NCBI GenBank assembly: GCA_020634575.1
Contig: JACKBM010000026.1
Coordinates: 12,546 to 76,545, forward strand
DNA: 64,000 nt
Direction: 5' to 3'
Source: Ardenticatenales bacterium
GTDB taxonomy: Bacteria; Chloroflexota; Anaerolineae; Promineifilales; Promineifilaceae
The notes beneath the pieces are model-generated. The model worked only from the letters and a program-made list of their open reading frames with translations. It was not told the DNA's origin and made no database searches. Shown here piece by piece: positions 1 to 8,497 of the stretch; the first letter of the stretch is position 1; the number at the start of each line of letters is the position of its first letter. Made by a program: the position numbers and the translations under genes.

Positions 1-64
1 GCCCGTTACAATGCGTCATAGGAGCAGCCAGCAGTTGGCTACTGACGTCTAGTATTGGGTATTT

Positions 65-1498
65 ATGTTGGCAGCAACAGTTAGCTTTTTCGGTCTGCCG
101 GACCGCTATGACGACGCGCAGAGACGGCCCGCGCGCATCCTCAATACCATGCTGCTGATTCAGGGCATCGCCGTCAGCCTTATCCTCATCATTTTCCCCA
201 TTGCCGATATCAGCCATTTTGGTGACCCGGCTATGAACGCCATTACGGTCGACCTGTTTGTCTACGTATGTGCCAAGATTCTCTTGAATAGAGGCAAGCT
301 GCGGCTGGCTGCTATCCTGATGCTGGTCATGCAGGGGCTGAATCTTACCGGCGCCATCTGGGTCGAAACGGGGCTGCGGGACATGAAGGTAGCGGCCCTT
401 CTGGGTCTGATCGCCATGGCTGGCCTGATCTTGAGCCGCCGCGACACCATTTTTGTGGGCCTGTTTACCATCATCATCGTGACACTGCTCTACCTGTCAG
501 AGTTGAGCGGTGTTCGGATCCGGGAATCGTCTGACCTGATTAAGATAGGCGACCTGGCGGTCCTGGTTTCGCTGACTGTCATCATCAGCGCCCTGATGTT
601 TGTGGCATCCACCTACATCAGCCGAGATCTGGATTCAATCCTGGTCAGTGAGCGGCAGATTGTGCAGGATAACAGGCGCCTGGCTGAGGAGATTCGCATC
701 CAGCAGATCGCCGAGCAAGAGCTACGCGAAATCAACAATAATCTCTCGCAAACAAAAAAGGGGCTGGAAGATAACGTGCGCCGCCGGACCCGCGACCTGG
801 CCCGGACCAATAGGGACCGGGAAACCCTGTTACAGGTTACCTCGCTGGACTTAAAACAGCCGCTCAATCAGATCCGCCAGCAATCGCGCCAGGCGCTGGC
901 GCTGGCGGGGGAACCGGCCGGATCCCCCGCGCACGGTTACCTGGAACGGGTGGTACGCGCGGCCGATCGGATGGACCAGCTACTAAACGATGTGGTCAAA
1001 CTTGTTGAGGTCCAACAACTTGACAGCGTGCCCACCATTACCGATTTGAACACCATCGCCGCCCACGTGCTTGAACGGCTTGAAGCCCAGATTGAAGCCA
1101 GCCGCGCCAACATTGTCGTCGACACGCATCTACCCAAGCTCTATGTTGACCAGCTATGGGCCAGCGAAGCGCTGTTCAACCTGGTTGGCAATGCCTTGAA
1201 ATATCATCAGCCTGAGCAAGCGCCAGACATTCTTATCCAGCGTTATGAGGATGACAGTGGACTGGGCATCGCCGTTCTGGATCGAGGCCCCGGCGTGGCC
1301 GAGGAGTATCGCGAGCGCATTTTCGAATTGTTCAAACGGACCGTCAATCGGGAAGTTGCCGGCACGGGGGCGGGACTGGCCATTGTGCGCCAGATCGCCA
1401 ATCGCCACGGCGGCCGGGCCTGGGTGGAAGACCGACCCGGCGGCGGCGCCAGTTTCTGCCTGACATTCGGGCCAGCATCCAGAGTAGCGAACGAATGA
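65..1498 (+). CDS. Membrane histidine-kinase-like protein lacking the phospho-His
   Basis: Sensor kinase paralogue of 477 residues. Hydrophobic helices fill roughly residues 25-185, a coiled coil runs to about residue 255, then come a HisKA-like helix and a HATPase domain. The ATP site looks complete: N box LFNLVGNALKYH, G1 DRGPGVA, G2 GTGAGLAI. The dimerisation helix reads TSLDLKQPL where the two downstream paralogues read SHDL(K/R)EPL, so Leu261 (codon 845-847) replaces the phosphorylated His. I infer that it binds ATP but cannot autophosphorylate, and may phosphorylate a partner. The stop overlaps the next start by 4 bases (ATGA), so the two are co-translated. The sensed signal is not apparent from the sequence. 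Confidence 0.88.
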   Translation: MLAATVSFFGLPDRYDDAQRRPARILNTMLLIQGIAVSLILIIFPIADISHFGDPAMNAITVDLFVYVCAKILLNRGKLRLAAILMLVMQGLNLTGAIWVETGLRDMKVAALLGLIAMAGLILSRRDTIFVGLFTIIIVTLLYLSELSGVRIRESSDLIKIGDLAVLVSLTVIISALMFVASTYISRDLDSILVSERQIVQDNRRLAEEIRIQQIAEQELREINNNLSQTKKGLEDNVRRRTRDLARTNRDRETLLQVTSLDLKQPLNQIRQQSRQALALAGEPAGSPAHGYLERVVRAADRMDQLLNDVVKLVEVQQLDSVPTITDLNTIAAHVLERLEAQIEASRANIVVDTHLPKLYVDQLWASEALFNLVGNALKYHQPEQAPDILIQRYEDDSGLGIAVLDRGPGVAEEYRERIFELFKRTVNREVAGTGAGLAIVRQIANRHGGRAWVEDRPGGGASFCLTFGPASRVANE

Positions 1499-2928
1499 CA
1501 CCGCAGCTTGATGCAACCCCACAACGCTACCGCCTATCAGATTTTGGCCCACAACTGACATGGCGCACGCTCTATGTGATCCTCATTTTGCTTACCGCTG
1601 GTCTGGTTGCTAGTCTGCTATTACATGAGCCACGCATCGCGTTGCGCATGGCGCTGACCTTACTGCTATTCCTCATCGGTACAGCCCTCGTGTATTTCGC
1701 CATGCGGCGACAGAACAACCGGCTGGCCAACCGAATCATCGTCGGCACAGTCTGGTTCGCGACCTTGCTGCAAATTATCTATACCGGTACTTTCCATCGC
1801 GGCCAGGGCGCCTTTTTTATCGTCGTCCTGATTCTGGCCACGATTTTGCTGGGCCGGACCGGCACAATCGTCGTCGGCGCTATGTCTGTGGGCGGACTTC
1901 TCTTTGGCTATTACTGGGGCATTAACGAAATTGCCAACTGGAACGTGGTGCCGAACAGCCTGACGATGGATTATTTGACGCTGCTCATCTTGTTTGTCAT
2001 GATGGTTTATATCGTCCAATACATGGTACAGGTGATGCAGCGAACCTTTCAGGGGGCCCAGGACCAGCAGCAGAAGATGCTCCAGGAACAGCAACGTTTA
2101 ACAGAGCAAATCCTCATGCGCCGGCAGACGGAGCGCTCACTGCATGAAGCTAATGACGAGTTGCAGGCCAGCCAGAAGGTGCTGGAGGAACGCGTCCAGC
2201 AACGCACCGAGGAGTTGGCCCAGGCCAACCAGGATCTGGAAACCCTACTCTATGTCACCTCACATGATCTGCGCGAACCGCTAAGGGCCATCCAGAATTT
2301 CTCGCAACTGGTGCTGCGCCGCTATAAGGCAGACCTGGGCTCAACGGGCTGCGACAGCCTGGAAGAAGTCATCAGTTCCGCTAATCAGCTTGACAGTGTC
2401 ATTGAAGAGATTTTGCTGCTATCTCGGGCGCAGCGGCTCGTGACGCCGTCGGAATGGGTTGCGGCCACAGAAATAGTCAATGAAGTGCTCCGACGTCTGG
2501 AAGCCCAGATAAACAGGGGCGCGGTCAAGGTAACGGTTGGGTCGCCGCTGCCGCAGCTCTTTGCCGATCCGCAATGGCTGGTTGAGGGGCTGTTTCAGCT
2601 GCTGCGCAACATTTTGTTCCTGACGCAGGCTGATGAGGCCGTTCATTTTGAATTTAAGGGTGCGCAGGGACCGGCCGGTCCCCAACTCATTATCGAACTG
2701 GCGGACATGCATTTCTCACAAGCCCAACGGCAATCACTTTTTCAATTGGTTGGGCAACAAGAGGCCACTCCGGCGGCCAGGCCTGGAAGCACGCTCACCC
2801 TCATCGACCAGATCATGCAGAAACATGGTGGCTCTGCCCAGATCCAGACCAACCGGACAGCGGACATTGCCATCGTTCTAACATTTGATCCACGCGAAGA
2901 GCAGGCAACTCTGGCTATGCCGGTCTAG
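1495..2928 (+). CDS. Membrane histidine-kinase-like protein with intact His but degenerate ATP site
   Basis: 477-residue paralogue of the preceding gene with the same plan: about six membrane helices (residues 22-185), a coiled coil, HisKA and a C-terminal ATPase-like domain. The HisKA helix is canonical (SHDLREPL, His257). The ATPase half is eroded: the N-box region reads LFQLLRNILFL, the G1 motif DxGxG is replaced by ADMHFSQ, and no GxGxG lid remains (ARPGSTLTLI in its place). It should accept a phosphate but not bind ATP normally. This is the mirror image of the upstream protein, to which it is joined by an ATGA overlap. Alternatively it is a decaying duplicate, but the reading frame is undisturbed over its full length. 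Confidence 0.86.
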   Translation: MTPQLDATPQRYRLSDFGPQLTWRTLYVILILLTAGLVASLLLHEPRIALRMALTLLLFLIGTALVYFAMRRQNNRLANRIIVGTVWFATLLQIIYTGTFHRGQGAFFIVVLILATILLGRTGTIVVGAMSVGGLLFGYYWGINEIANWNVVPNSLTMDYLTLLILFVMMVYIVQYMVQVMQRTFQGAQDQQQKMLQEQQRLTEQILMRRQTERSLHEANDELQASQKVLEERVQQRTEELAQANQDLETLLYVTSHDLREPLRAIQNFSQLVLRRYKADLGSTGCDSLEEVISSANQLDSVIEEILLLSRAQRLVTPSEWVAATEIVNEVLRRLEAQINRGAVKVTVGSPLPQLFADPQWLVEGLFQLLRNILFLTQADEAVHFEFKGAQGPAGPQLIIELADMHFSQAQRQSLFQLVGQQEATPAARPGSTLTLIDQIMQKHGGSAQIQTNRTADIAIVLTFDPREEQATLAMPV

Positions 2929-3031
2929 GCTTTGCCATTTTTTCACGTGAGATTATGGTAACAATATGCGAAAATAAGCAGCGAGGAATTGGCTTGCGCC
3001 CTGGCTGTTACCAGCAGCAAAGGACCAGAGT

Positions 3032-4558
3032 TTGTTAGCATCGATCTTCAACTGGCTACGGCCGCCCCAATATGCCGACCCAAGAATCAATCGTCAGGCC
3101 AGGCTGTTGAATCACATCCTGTGGGCTGCCTTGATCACTGTCCTGGGTTACACGCTCTGTGTCCCGCTTATCCTGGCAGATGCCGCGTATACAACGTATT
3201 CTCTCGTCCCAATCCTCGGTCTCATTTTGCTGCTTATCGCCATCTTCCGGCGTGGCTATGTCATCCCGGTGGCACTCATTTTCATCGTAGCCGGCTGGTT
3301 GATAATTACTTATGGCATGATCGCTTTTGGCGGTATCCGTAGCGCCAGTTTCAACAGCTATTTTGTCCTTGTCATGTTGGCCGGCCTCCTACTGGGTCAG
3401 CGGGCCGGCATTGCGGCCGCCGTCATCGCCATTACGAGCAGCATTGTCGTTTTATGGATGGAACTCAATGGCATTTTACCGGCACCGCTTTCCCCCGATT
3501 CACTGACCAGCTACTGGTTCGCCCAGGCTGCCAATCTGATCCTCCTGGTCGTCCTGCTGGGGCTGGCCATCAGTGCCCTGGATACGGCAGCAACGACAGC
3601 GGAAGAGCACAAAAATGCGCTGTTACGAAGCAATCGTGAGCTGGAAAGCAGCCAGAAATCACTCCAGTTGCGCAGCGAGGCAATTGCCATCGCCTATGAA
3701 GAGCTGCAGGAAGAGATCAGTGAGCGCCGTCGTGCCGAAACAGCCTTGCGCGCCGCCAACATCGCGCTGGCTGAAACGCGTGACATCCTGGAACGCCGCG
3801 TCAACGAAAGGACCGGCGAGCTAGCCCAGGCGAACGAGGATCTGGAAACATTGCTTTACGTCATTTCCCATGACCTGAAAGAGCCACTCCGTTCCGTCCA
3901 CAACTTCTCACGCCTTCTGGCCACGCGCTACGAAGCAGACCTGGATGAACGGGGGCAGGATTACATTCGCCGCACAGTCCGCGCCGCTGACCGTTTGCAG
4001 ACTTTGCTGGAAGATGTCCTGACCCTCTCGCGGGTACGACGCTCCCAGGAAATGCGTCAGCTTGTACCAGCCCGGCAGCTCGTCGATCAAGCCCATGAGC
4101 GCCTTGAATATCTCATCGCCACCAGTGGCGCCGAAATCGAGATCGCCGATGCCCTGCCAGAGCTGTACGTCAATCCGACATGGGCCACACAGGCCATTTA
4201 CAATCTTTTACATAATGCCCTAAAATACCGCCAAAATGGGGAGCCACCGGCAATCACCGTTTCGGGTTACGAAAATGAGTCTGTAGCGGGCCTGGCCATA
4301 GCAGACCGCGGCCCCGGCATTGCGCCGGAACACCGGGAACGGATTTTTCAGCTTTTTCAGCGCGCTGTGGGGCGCGAGATAGAGGGAACCGGCGCTGGTC
4401 TGGCCATTACCAGACAAATTGCTCAGCGCCATGCTGGCCGCACCTGGGTTGACGCTCGCCCTGAAGGGGGCTCTATCTTCTATATTACCTTTGGCAAGGC
4501 AATAAGAGATGATCAGATCGATACACGAGTCAATGACAATGGAAATTCTACTGGTTGA
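3032..4558 (+). CDS. Membrane sensor histidine kinase, intact
   Basis: 508-residue third member of the tandem family. Membrane helices span roughly residues 25-185, a long coiled coil follows, then HisKA with SHDLKEPL (His280) and a complete HATPase domain (N box IYNLLHNALKYR, G1 DRGPGIA, G2 GTGAGLAI). The family starts with a short basic stretch and then membrane helices. That favours the TTG at 3032, with AAAGGA just upstream, over later ATGs. The C-terminal tail overlaps the response-regulator gene by 26 bases, so expression is coupled. A gap of about 100 bases separates it from the second kinase; I see no clear terminator there, so the five signalling genes may be one transcription unit. 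Confidence 0.9.
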   Translation: MLASIFNWLRPPQYADPRINRQARLLNHILWAALITVLGYTLCVPLILADAAYTTYSLVPILGLILLLIAIFRRGYVIPVALIFIVAGWLIITYGMIAFGGIRSASFNSYFVLVMLAGLLLGQRAGIAAAVIAITSSIVVLWMELNGILPAPLSPDSLTSYWFAQAANLILLVVLLGLAISALDTAATTAEEHKNALLRSNRELESSQKSLQLRSEAIAIAYEELQEEISERRRAETALRAANIALAETRDILERRVNERTGELAQANEDLETLLYVISHDLKEPLRSVHNFSRLLATRYEADLDERGQDYIRRTVRAADRLQTLLEDVLTLSRVRRSQEMRQLVPARQLVDQAHERLEYLIATSGAEIEIADALPELYVNPTWATQAIYNLLHNALKYRQNGEPPAITVSGYENESVAGLAIADRGPGIAPEHRERIFQLFQRAVGREIEGTGAGLAITRQIAQRHAGRTWVDARPEGGSIFYITFGKAIRDDQIDTRVNDNGNSTG

Positions 4559-4961
4559 AGACAACGATGATGATATCGTCATGACAATGGAATCCTTTGC
4601 TGAGGCAAACATCATCAATAAGATCAATGTGGTGCGGGATGGTGAAGAAGCCCTGAACTACCTGCGCAAGCAAGGGTCGTACGAAGGCGTAGCCACACCA
4701 GGCCTCATCCTCATGGACATCAACATGCCCAAGAAAAACGGCTTTGAAGTCCTGGCCGAGCTTAAGGCAGAACCGTCACTTTGCCATATTCCGGTTGTCA
4801 TCCTTACCACCAGTCAGCGCGAAGAAGATATCGTCAAATCATTTGCCGCCGGTGCTTGCTCATACATTCCCAAACCGGTTGGCTTTGATAATTTCATTGA
4901 GGTTGCTCGACAATTTTCGATGTATTGGGAGCTGGTCAGTCGCGTGCCTTCCTCGAATTAA
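4533..4961 (+). CDS. Single-domain response regulator (CheY/Rcp-like)
   Basis: Stand-alone receiver domain of about 142 residues with the acidic pocket VEDNDDD, the phospho-accepting Asp in LILMDINMP (Asp62 from this start), Thr in ILTTSQ and the conserved Lys in IPKPV. The DNDDD cluster and the loop after beta-3 resemble the Rcp-type regulators that pair with phytochrome-like kinases. No output domain is present, so it probably relays phosphate or binds a partner. The start is ambiguous between ATG 4533 and ATG 4539; both lie inside the 3' end of the upstream kinase gene. The most likely phosphate donors are the adjacent kinases. Confidence 0.9.
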   Translation: MTMEILLVEDNDDDIVMTMESFAEANIINKINVVRDGEEALNYLRKQGSYEGVATPGLILMDINMPKKNGFEVLAELKAEPSLCHIPVVILTTSQREEDIVKSFAAGACSYIPKPVGFDNFIEVARQFSMYWELVSRVPSSN

Positions 4962-4999
4962 TCGGGCCCGCCACAGAGGCAACCAGAGCGTTACATTTT

Positions 5000-6895
5000 A
5001 TGATTCGGATTCTCCTGGTCGAAGACAACGAAGACGATTACATTCTCGTCAGCGAAGTGTTGTCTGAACAAAACTTCCAGATTGATTGGTGTGGCAGTGC
5101 CAGCAGCGCGCGCGTCCAGCTTGTCGCGAATCAGTATGATCTGGTTCTACTGGATCACGGCCTGCCGGACACCAATTCGCTCTCCTTCCTGGACGAGATT
5201 ACGCAAGCCCATGCCCAGTTGCCAGTCGTGATCCTGACCGGTCGGCATGACAAAGCGCTGGCTGTCTCAGCCATCAAAAAGGGCGCGGCCAGCTACCTTC
5301 TTAAGGACGAGATCTTCAGCCACCTGTATCAGACCGTGGTTGATTGCCTGCCAGCCAGCCCCGCCATCGAGCCGCCGGCCGAGCATCCGGCCGATAACCC
5401 CCTCCGCTTTGTCGACACCGCCGAACATATTTACCGGCTGCTGCTCGAAGCAATGAGCGAAGGCTGCATTGTCATCGGCCGCGATGGCATTATCTCCTTT
5501 GTCAATGATGCCATTGGCCACCTGGCGGGCCAGGAATCGCACCTGCTTCTAGGCGAACACCTGGTCAAAATATTTGCGCCCCCCACACGTAATGCCGTTG
5601 AGGAAATCCTGGGAACCGGCAATACCAGCAACTGGGTGCCGGCCTCGCTGGAAGGCAAGATTCAGCGAGCCGATAAGCAGGAAATCCCGGTGCTCATTTC
5701 CATCTACCACCTGGAAGATGAGACCGGCCCTTACCGTGGCGATTGGCTGCTGGTCCTGACCGATATTTCGCATCAGATCGAGTCGCAGATCGCCCTGGAA
5801 AAGAGCCTGAAAGCGGAACAGGAGCAGCGCAGTCGCTTGCATGCCCTGATTGAGTCAAGCCGGGATGGCATCATTCTTGTCGGCGTGGACCTGAACATCA
5901 CCGTTATCAACTCGACGGCGCTGGAATTACTGGGATTGCCCGGCGAAAGCGAGCGTTGGACCGGCCGGTCCTTTGCCTCCCTCAGCCAGGGGCAGCCCCG
6001 CGGCGAAAACAATTTCGGCCATACCCTTCACGCCGAGTTCCGCCGCCTGCACGCCGGCGACGTCACCCCGGGCAAGGGCACCTTCCGCAGCCCCTCGCGC
6101 GTCATCGACTGGGCCAGCCTGCCCGTCGACCAGAGCGGCCAATCCTACGGCCGCATGTTCCTGCTCCAGGATGTCACCGAGCAGAAACAGCTCGAAGGGA
6201 TGCGCGAATTACTGACCAATACCATGGTCCACGACCTGCGCAGCCCACTGGCCACCATCCATAGTACCCTTGAGTACGTGCTGGAACTGGCTGGTGACGA
6301 CCTGGCCCGCAATCACCGGCAAATGCTGGATGTTGCCTTCCGCAGTGCCGGCAAAATGCTGGACCTGGTCTCCAACATCCTGGAAGTGAGCCGGTTGGAA
6401 AGCGGCGAAATGCCCGTTTCACCCTATCCATATCCCGTCGAGTATCTCGTCAATGCCGCCGTCGAACAGATCCTGCCTCAGGCCATCGCCAAAGAGATCG
6501 AGATCATCGTGGAGCGGGCTGAAAAGACGCCCATGGTGCTGGTGGACCAGATCCTGGTCGAGCGGATCATGCAAAACCTGCTCGACAACGCGATCAAGTT
6601 CACGCCCTCAGGGGGCTACATCCAGGTGCGCGTCCGCAAACTTACGGGCAATGAAGACGAATCGTTTGTGGAAATTGAGGTCTGCGATAGTGGCAATGGC
6701 ATCCCGGACGAAATTATCGATTCGATCTTCGACAAGTTTGCCACCGGAAATGCTGAAGAGAGCGGCACTGGTCTCGGTTTGGCCTTCTGCAAGCTGGCCG
6801 TATTTGCTTTGGGCGGCGAGATAACCGTCAGAAACCATCCCGAAGGCGGCGCCATTTTCCGCTTTACCCTGCCAGCCACCCTGGACAACGAATAG
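5000..6895 (+). CDS. Receiver-PAS-PAS hybrid histidine kinase
   Basis: Cytoplasmic hybrid of about 631 residues: an N-terminal receiver (VEDNEDD, phospho-Asp52 in LVLLDHGLP), two PAS-like domains (about 150-260 and 280-395), HisKA with MVHDLRSPL (His411) and a HATPase domain (N box MQNLLDNAIKF, G1 DSGNGIP, G2 GTGLGLAF). All catalytic motifs are present. An upstream in-frame start exists at 4925, but the receiver motif begins MIRILLVEDN at 5000, which is typical. A receiver in front of a kinase lets phosphorylation by the upstream kinases gate its activity, so the cluster reads as a multistep relay. No DNA-binding output gene is visible nearby. Confidence 0.9.
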   Translation: MIRILLVEDNEDDYILVSEVLSEQNFQIDWCGSASSARVQLVANQYDLVLLDHGLPDTNSLSFLDEITQAHAQLPVVILTGRHDKALAVSAIKKGAASYLLKDEIFSHLYQTVVDCLPASPAIEPPAEHPADNPLRFVDTAEHIYRLLLEAMSEGCIVIGRDGIISFVNDAIGHLAGQESHLLLGEHLVKIFAPPTRNAVEEILGTGNTSNWVPASLEGKIQRADKQEIPVLISIYHLEDETGPYRGDWLLVLTDISHQIESQIALEKSLKAEQEQRSRLHALIESSRDGIILVGVDLNITVINSTALELLGLPGESERWTGRSFASLSQGQPRGENNFGHTLHAEFRRLHAGDVTPGKGTFRSPSRVIDWASLPVDQSGQSYGRMFLLQDVTEQKQLEGMRELLTNTMVHDLRSPLATIHSTLEYVLELAGDDLARNHRQMLDVAFRSAGKMLDLVSNILEVSRLESGEMPVSPYPYPVEYLVNAAVEQILPQAIAKEIEIIVERAEKTPMVLVDQILVERIMQNLLDNAIKFTPSGGYIQVRVRKLTGNEDESFVEIEVCDSGNGIPDEIIDSIFDKFATGNAEESGTGLGLAFCKLAVFALGGEITVRNHPEGGAIFRFTLPATLDNE

Positions 6896-6971
6896 CCAGT
6901 TGGCATCTGCCCACAGTCGTGGCACAATCGCCCCATAGTCAGGCACAATCCAGGCTTTTGAGGCTTTTTCT

Positions 6972-8213
6972 ATGATCCCACCCAGCAGTACGGGTCAAAA
7001 TCGCTCTTTTTCCCATGATGTCATCGTGATTGGCGCCGGCCCCGGCGGCTCAACCACCGCCTTTTACCTGGCCCAGGCCGGCCTGAACACCCTTTTGCTC
7101 GATAAAGCGGATTTTCCCCGCGATAAAACCTGCGGCGACGGGTTGACGCCCCGAGCGCTCCATGTCCTGGCTGAAATCGGCGTTCTGGACAGCCTGGCGG
7201 CACAGGGCTGCGTCATGGAGCAGGCCACCGTCTACGCCCCATCCGGCCGACCGATCAGCACGACCATGCCAGACCGGGGCGACTTCCCGCCCTACATGCT
7301 GGCCGTCCCCCGGCTCCTGCTGGATGAGACGATTCGCCAGCAGGCACTCAAAGCGGGTACGCAGTTCTGCGGCGGCGTTCATGTCGCCGACATTGAGCCT
7401 ATCGACGGCGGGGTGCGAGTGCGGGGGCGGCGTGGGGGCAAGGCGTATGAAGTAACCGGCCGGATGGCGGTCATCGCCATCGGCGCCAGCACCAAACTGC
7501 TGCTGCAACTCGGTCTGCTCAAGGAAATCCCGCCCCTGATCCTGGCGGCCCGCACCTATTACGAGGAGATCCCGCAACTATCGGGGCAGTTCGAGTTTCA
7601 TTTTGATGGCGTGCCGCTGCCGGGCTACGGTTGGATTTTTCCGCTCTCGGCCCACAGCGCCAATATCGGTGCGGGCCTGATTCCCAGCCGGCGCCAGAAA
7701 AGCACCATCAACGCCAAAACCATTCTGGAACAGTTCGTCGCGGCGCCCTTCATGCGCCAGATGTTAGCCGGCGCCCGGCAGAGCGGCCCCATCAAAGGCT
7801 TCCCCCTGCGCACCGATTTTGCCACTGCGCCGGTAACGGGGCCGCGCCTGCTCCTGGTGGGTGAAGCTGCCGGGCTGGTTAACCCGGTCACCGGCGAGGG
7901 GGTGGATTACGCCCTGGAGTCCGGCAAGCTGGCCGCAGCCCAGCTCAGCCATTGTTTCACGGCGGGCGATTTTTCGGCGGCGGCGCTGGCCGGCTATGAG
8001 ACCGCCTTGCGTGAGCGGTTCCAGGAGCTATTTGTCTTTAGCAGCCGCATTCGCGATTGGTACATCAACGGTCCCGTTCTTAACCGGCTTGTTTACGTCG
8101 CCAATCAACGTGACAATATCCGCGAGCTGTTTACCGACATCGTCCTGGGCAATGCTGATGCGTCGCGCGCAACGTCGCTAAAAACATTGTCCCAGATCGC
8201 CTTTACGCTTTGA
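6972..8213 (+). CDS. Geranylgeranyl-reductase-family FAD-dependent oxidoreductase
   Basis: 413-residue flavoprotein. A dinucleotide-binding motif (VIVIGAGPGGS) lies near residue 20, followed by the family signature FPRDKTCGDG and a C-terminal FAD-contact motif (LLVGEAAGLVNPVTGEG). The family reduces isoprenoid chains or acts as a halogenase-like monooxygenase; reduction of a membrane isoprenoid such as a quinone or lipid tail is the usual guess, but the substrate cannot be read from the sequence. Its stop lies just before the next gene, with GGGGAGAG between them acting as that gene's ribosome-binding site. The upstream gap of 76 bases contains two GGCACAATC repeats of unknown role. Confidence 0.85.
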   Translation: MIPPSSTGQNRSFSHDVIVIGAGPGGSTTAFYLAQAGLNTLLLDKADFPRDKTCGDGLTPRALHVLAEIGVLDSLAAQGCVMEQATVYAPSGRPISTTMPDRGDFPPYMLAVPRLLLDETIRQQALKAGTQFCGGVHVADIEPIDGGVRVRGRRGGKAYEVTGRMAVIAIGASTKLLLQLGLLKEIPPLILAARTYYEEIPQLSGQFEFHFDGVPLPGYGWIFPLSAHSANIGAGLIPSRRQKSTINAKTILEQFVAAPFMRQMLAGARQSGPIKGFPLRTDFATAPVTGPRLLLVGEAAGLVNPVTGEGVDYALESGKLAAAQLSHCFTAGDFSAAALAGYETALRERFQELFVFSSRIRDWYINGPVLNRLVYVANQRDNIRELFTDIVLGNADASRATSLKTLSQIAFTL

Positions 8214-8227
8214 GTGGGGAGAGCCGG

Positions 8228-8497
8228 ATGGCAGACGAAACCGCGGCCCGTGTCGAGGCCGCCATCGCCGAATTGGATAAGGTGCGCGAAGAATGGCTGA
8301 ACCGGCCGGATGTCGTCGGCTGCGATGTTGGTTTCAACTATGCGAACGGGGTCAGGAGCGACGAGATTGTCATTCGTGTCCACGTCCATCGATCAGATAA
8401 CGAAAACGCGATGGCCCCTTTTCCCGAGGAATTGAGTGGTATTCCTGTCATCGTTATCCCGGCCAACTATGGCTTTGCTGACGACGTGTCATTATGA
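8228..8497 (+). CDS. Small protein equal to the N-terminal module of the next protease
   Basis: 89-residue soluble protein. Its core (ELDKVREEWLNRPDVVGCDVG, then IVIRVHVHR) matches the first 60 or so residues of the following serine protease (QLDKVRELWLNRPGVTGLDVG, then LAIRVHVAR), so the two are tandem copies of one module. No catalytic motif is present. I infer a role as a free pro-domain, inhibitor or chaperone of the protease, because the protease keeps the module at the position of a propeptide. Start chosen at ATG 8228 behind GGGGAGAG; its stop overlaps the protease start by 4 bases, so the two are co-translated. Confidence 0.75.
   Translation: MADETAARVEAAIAELDKVREEWLNRPDVVGCDVGFNYANGVRSDEIVIRVHVHRSDNENAMAPFPEELSGIPVIVIPANYGFADDVSL

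Noticed and set aside
1495..2928. Kinase 2 as a simple pseudogene
   Set aside because: No frameshift or internal stop, HisKA helix intact and coupled to kinase 1; loss of the ATP site alone does not imply decay.
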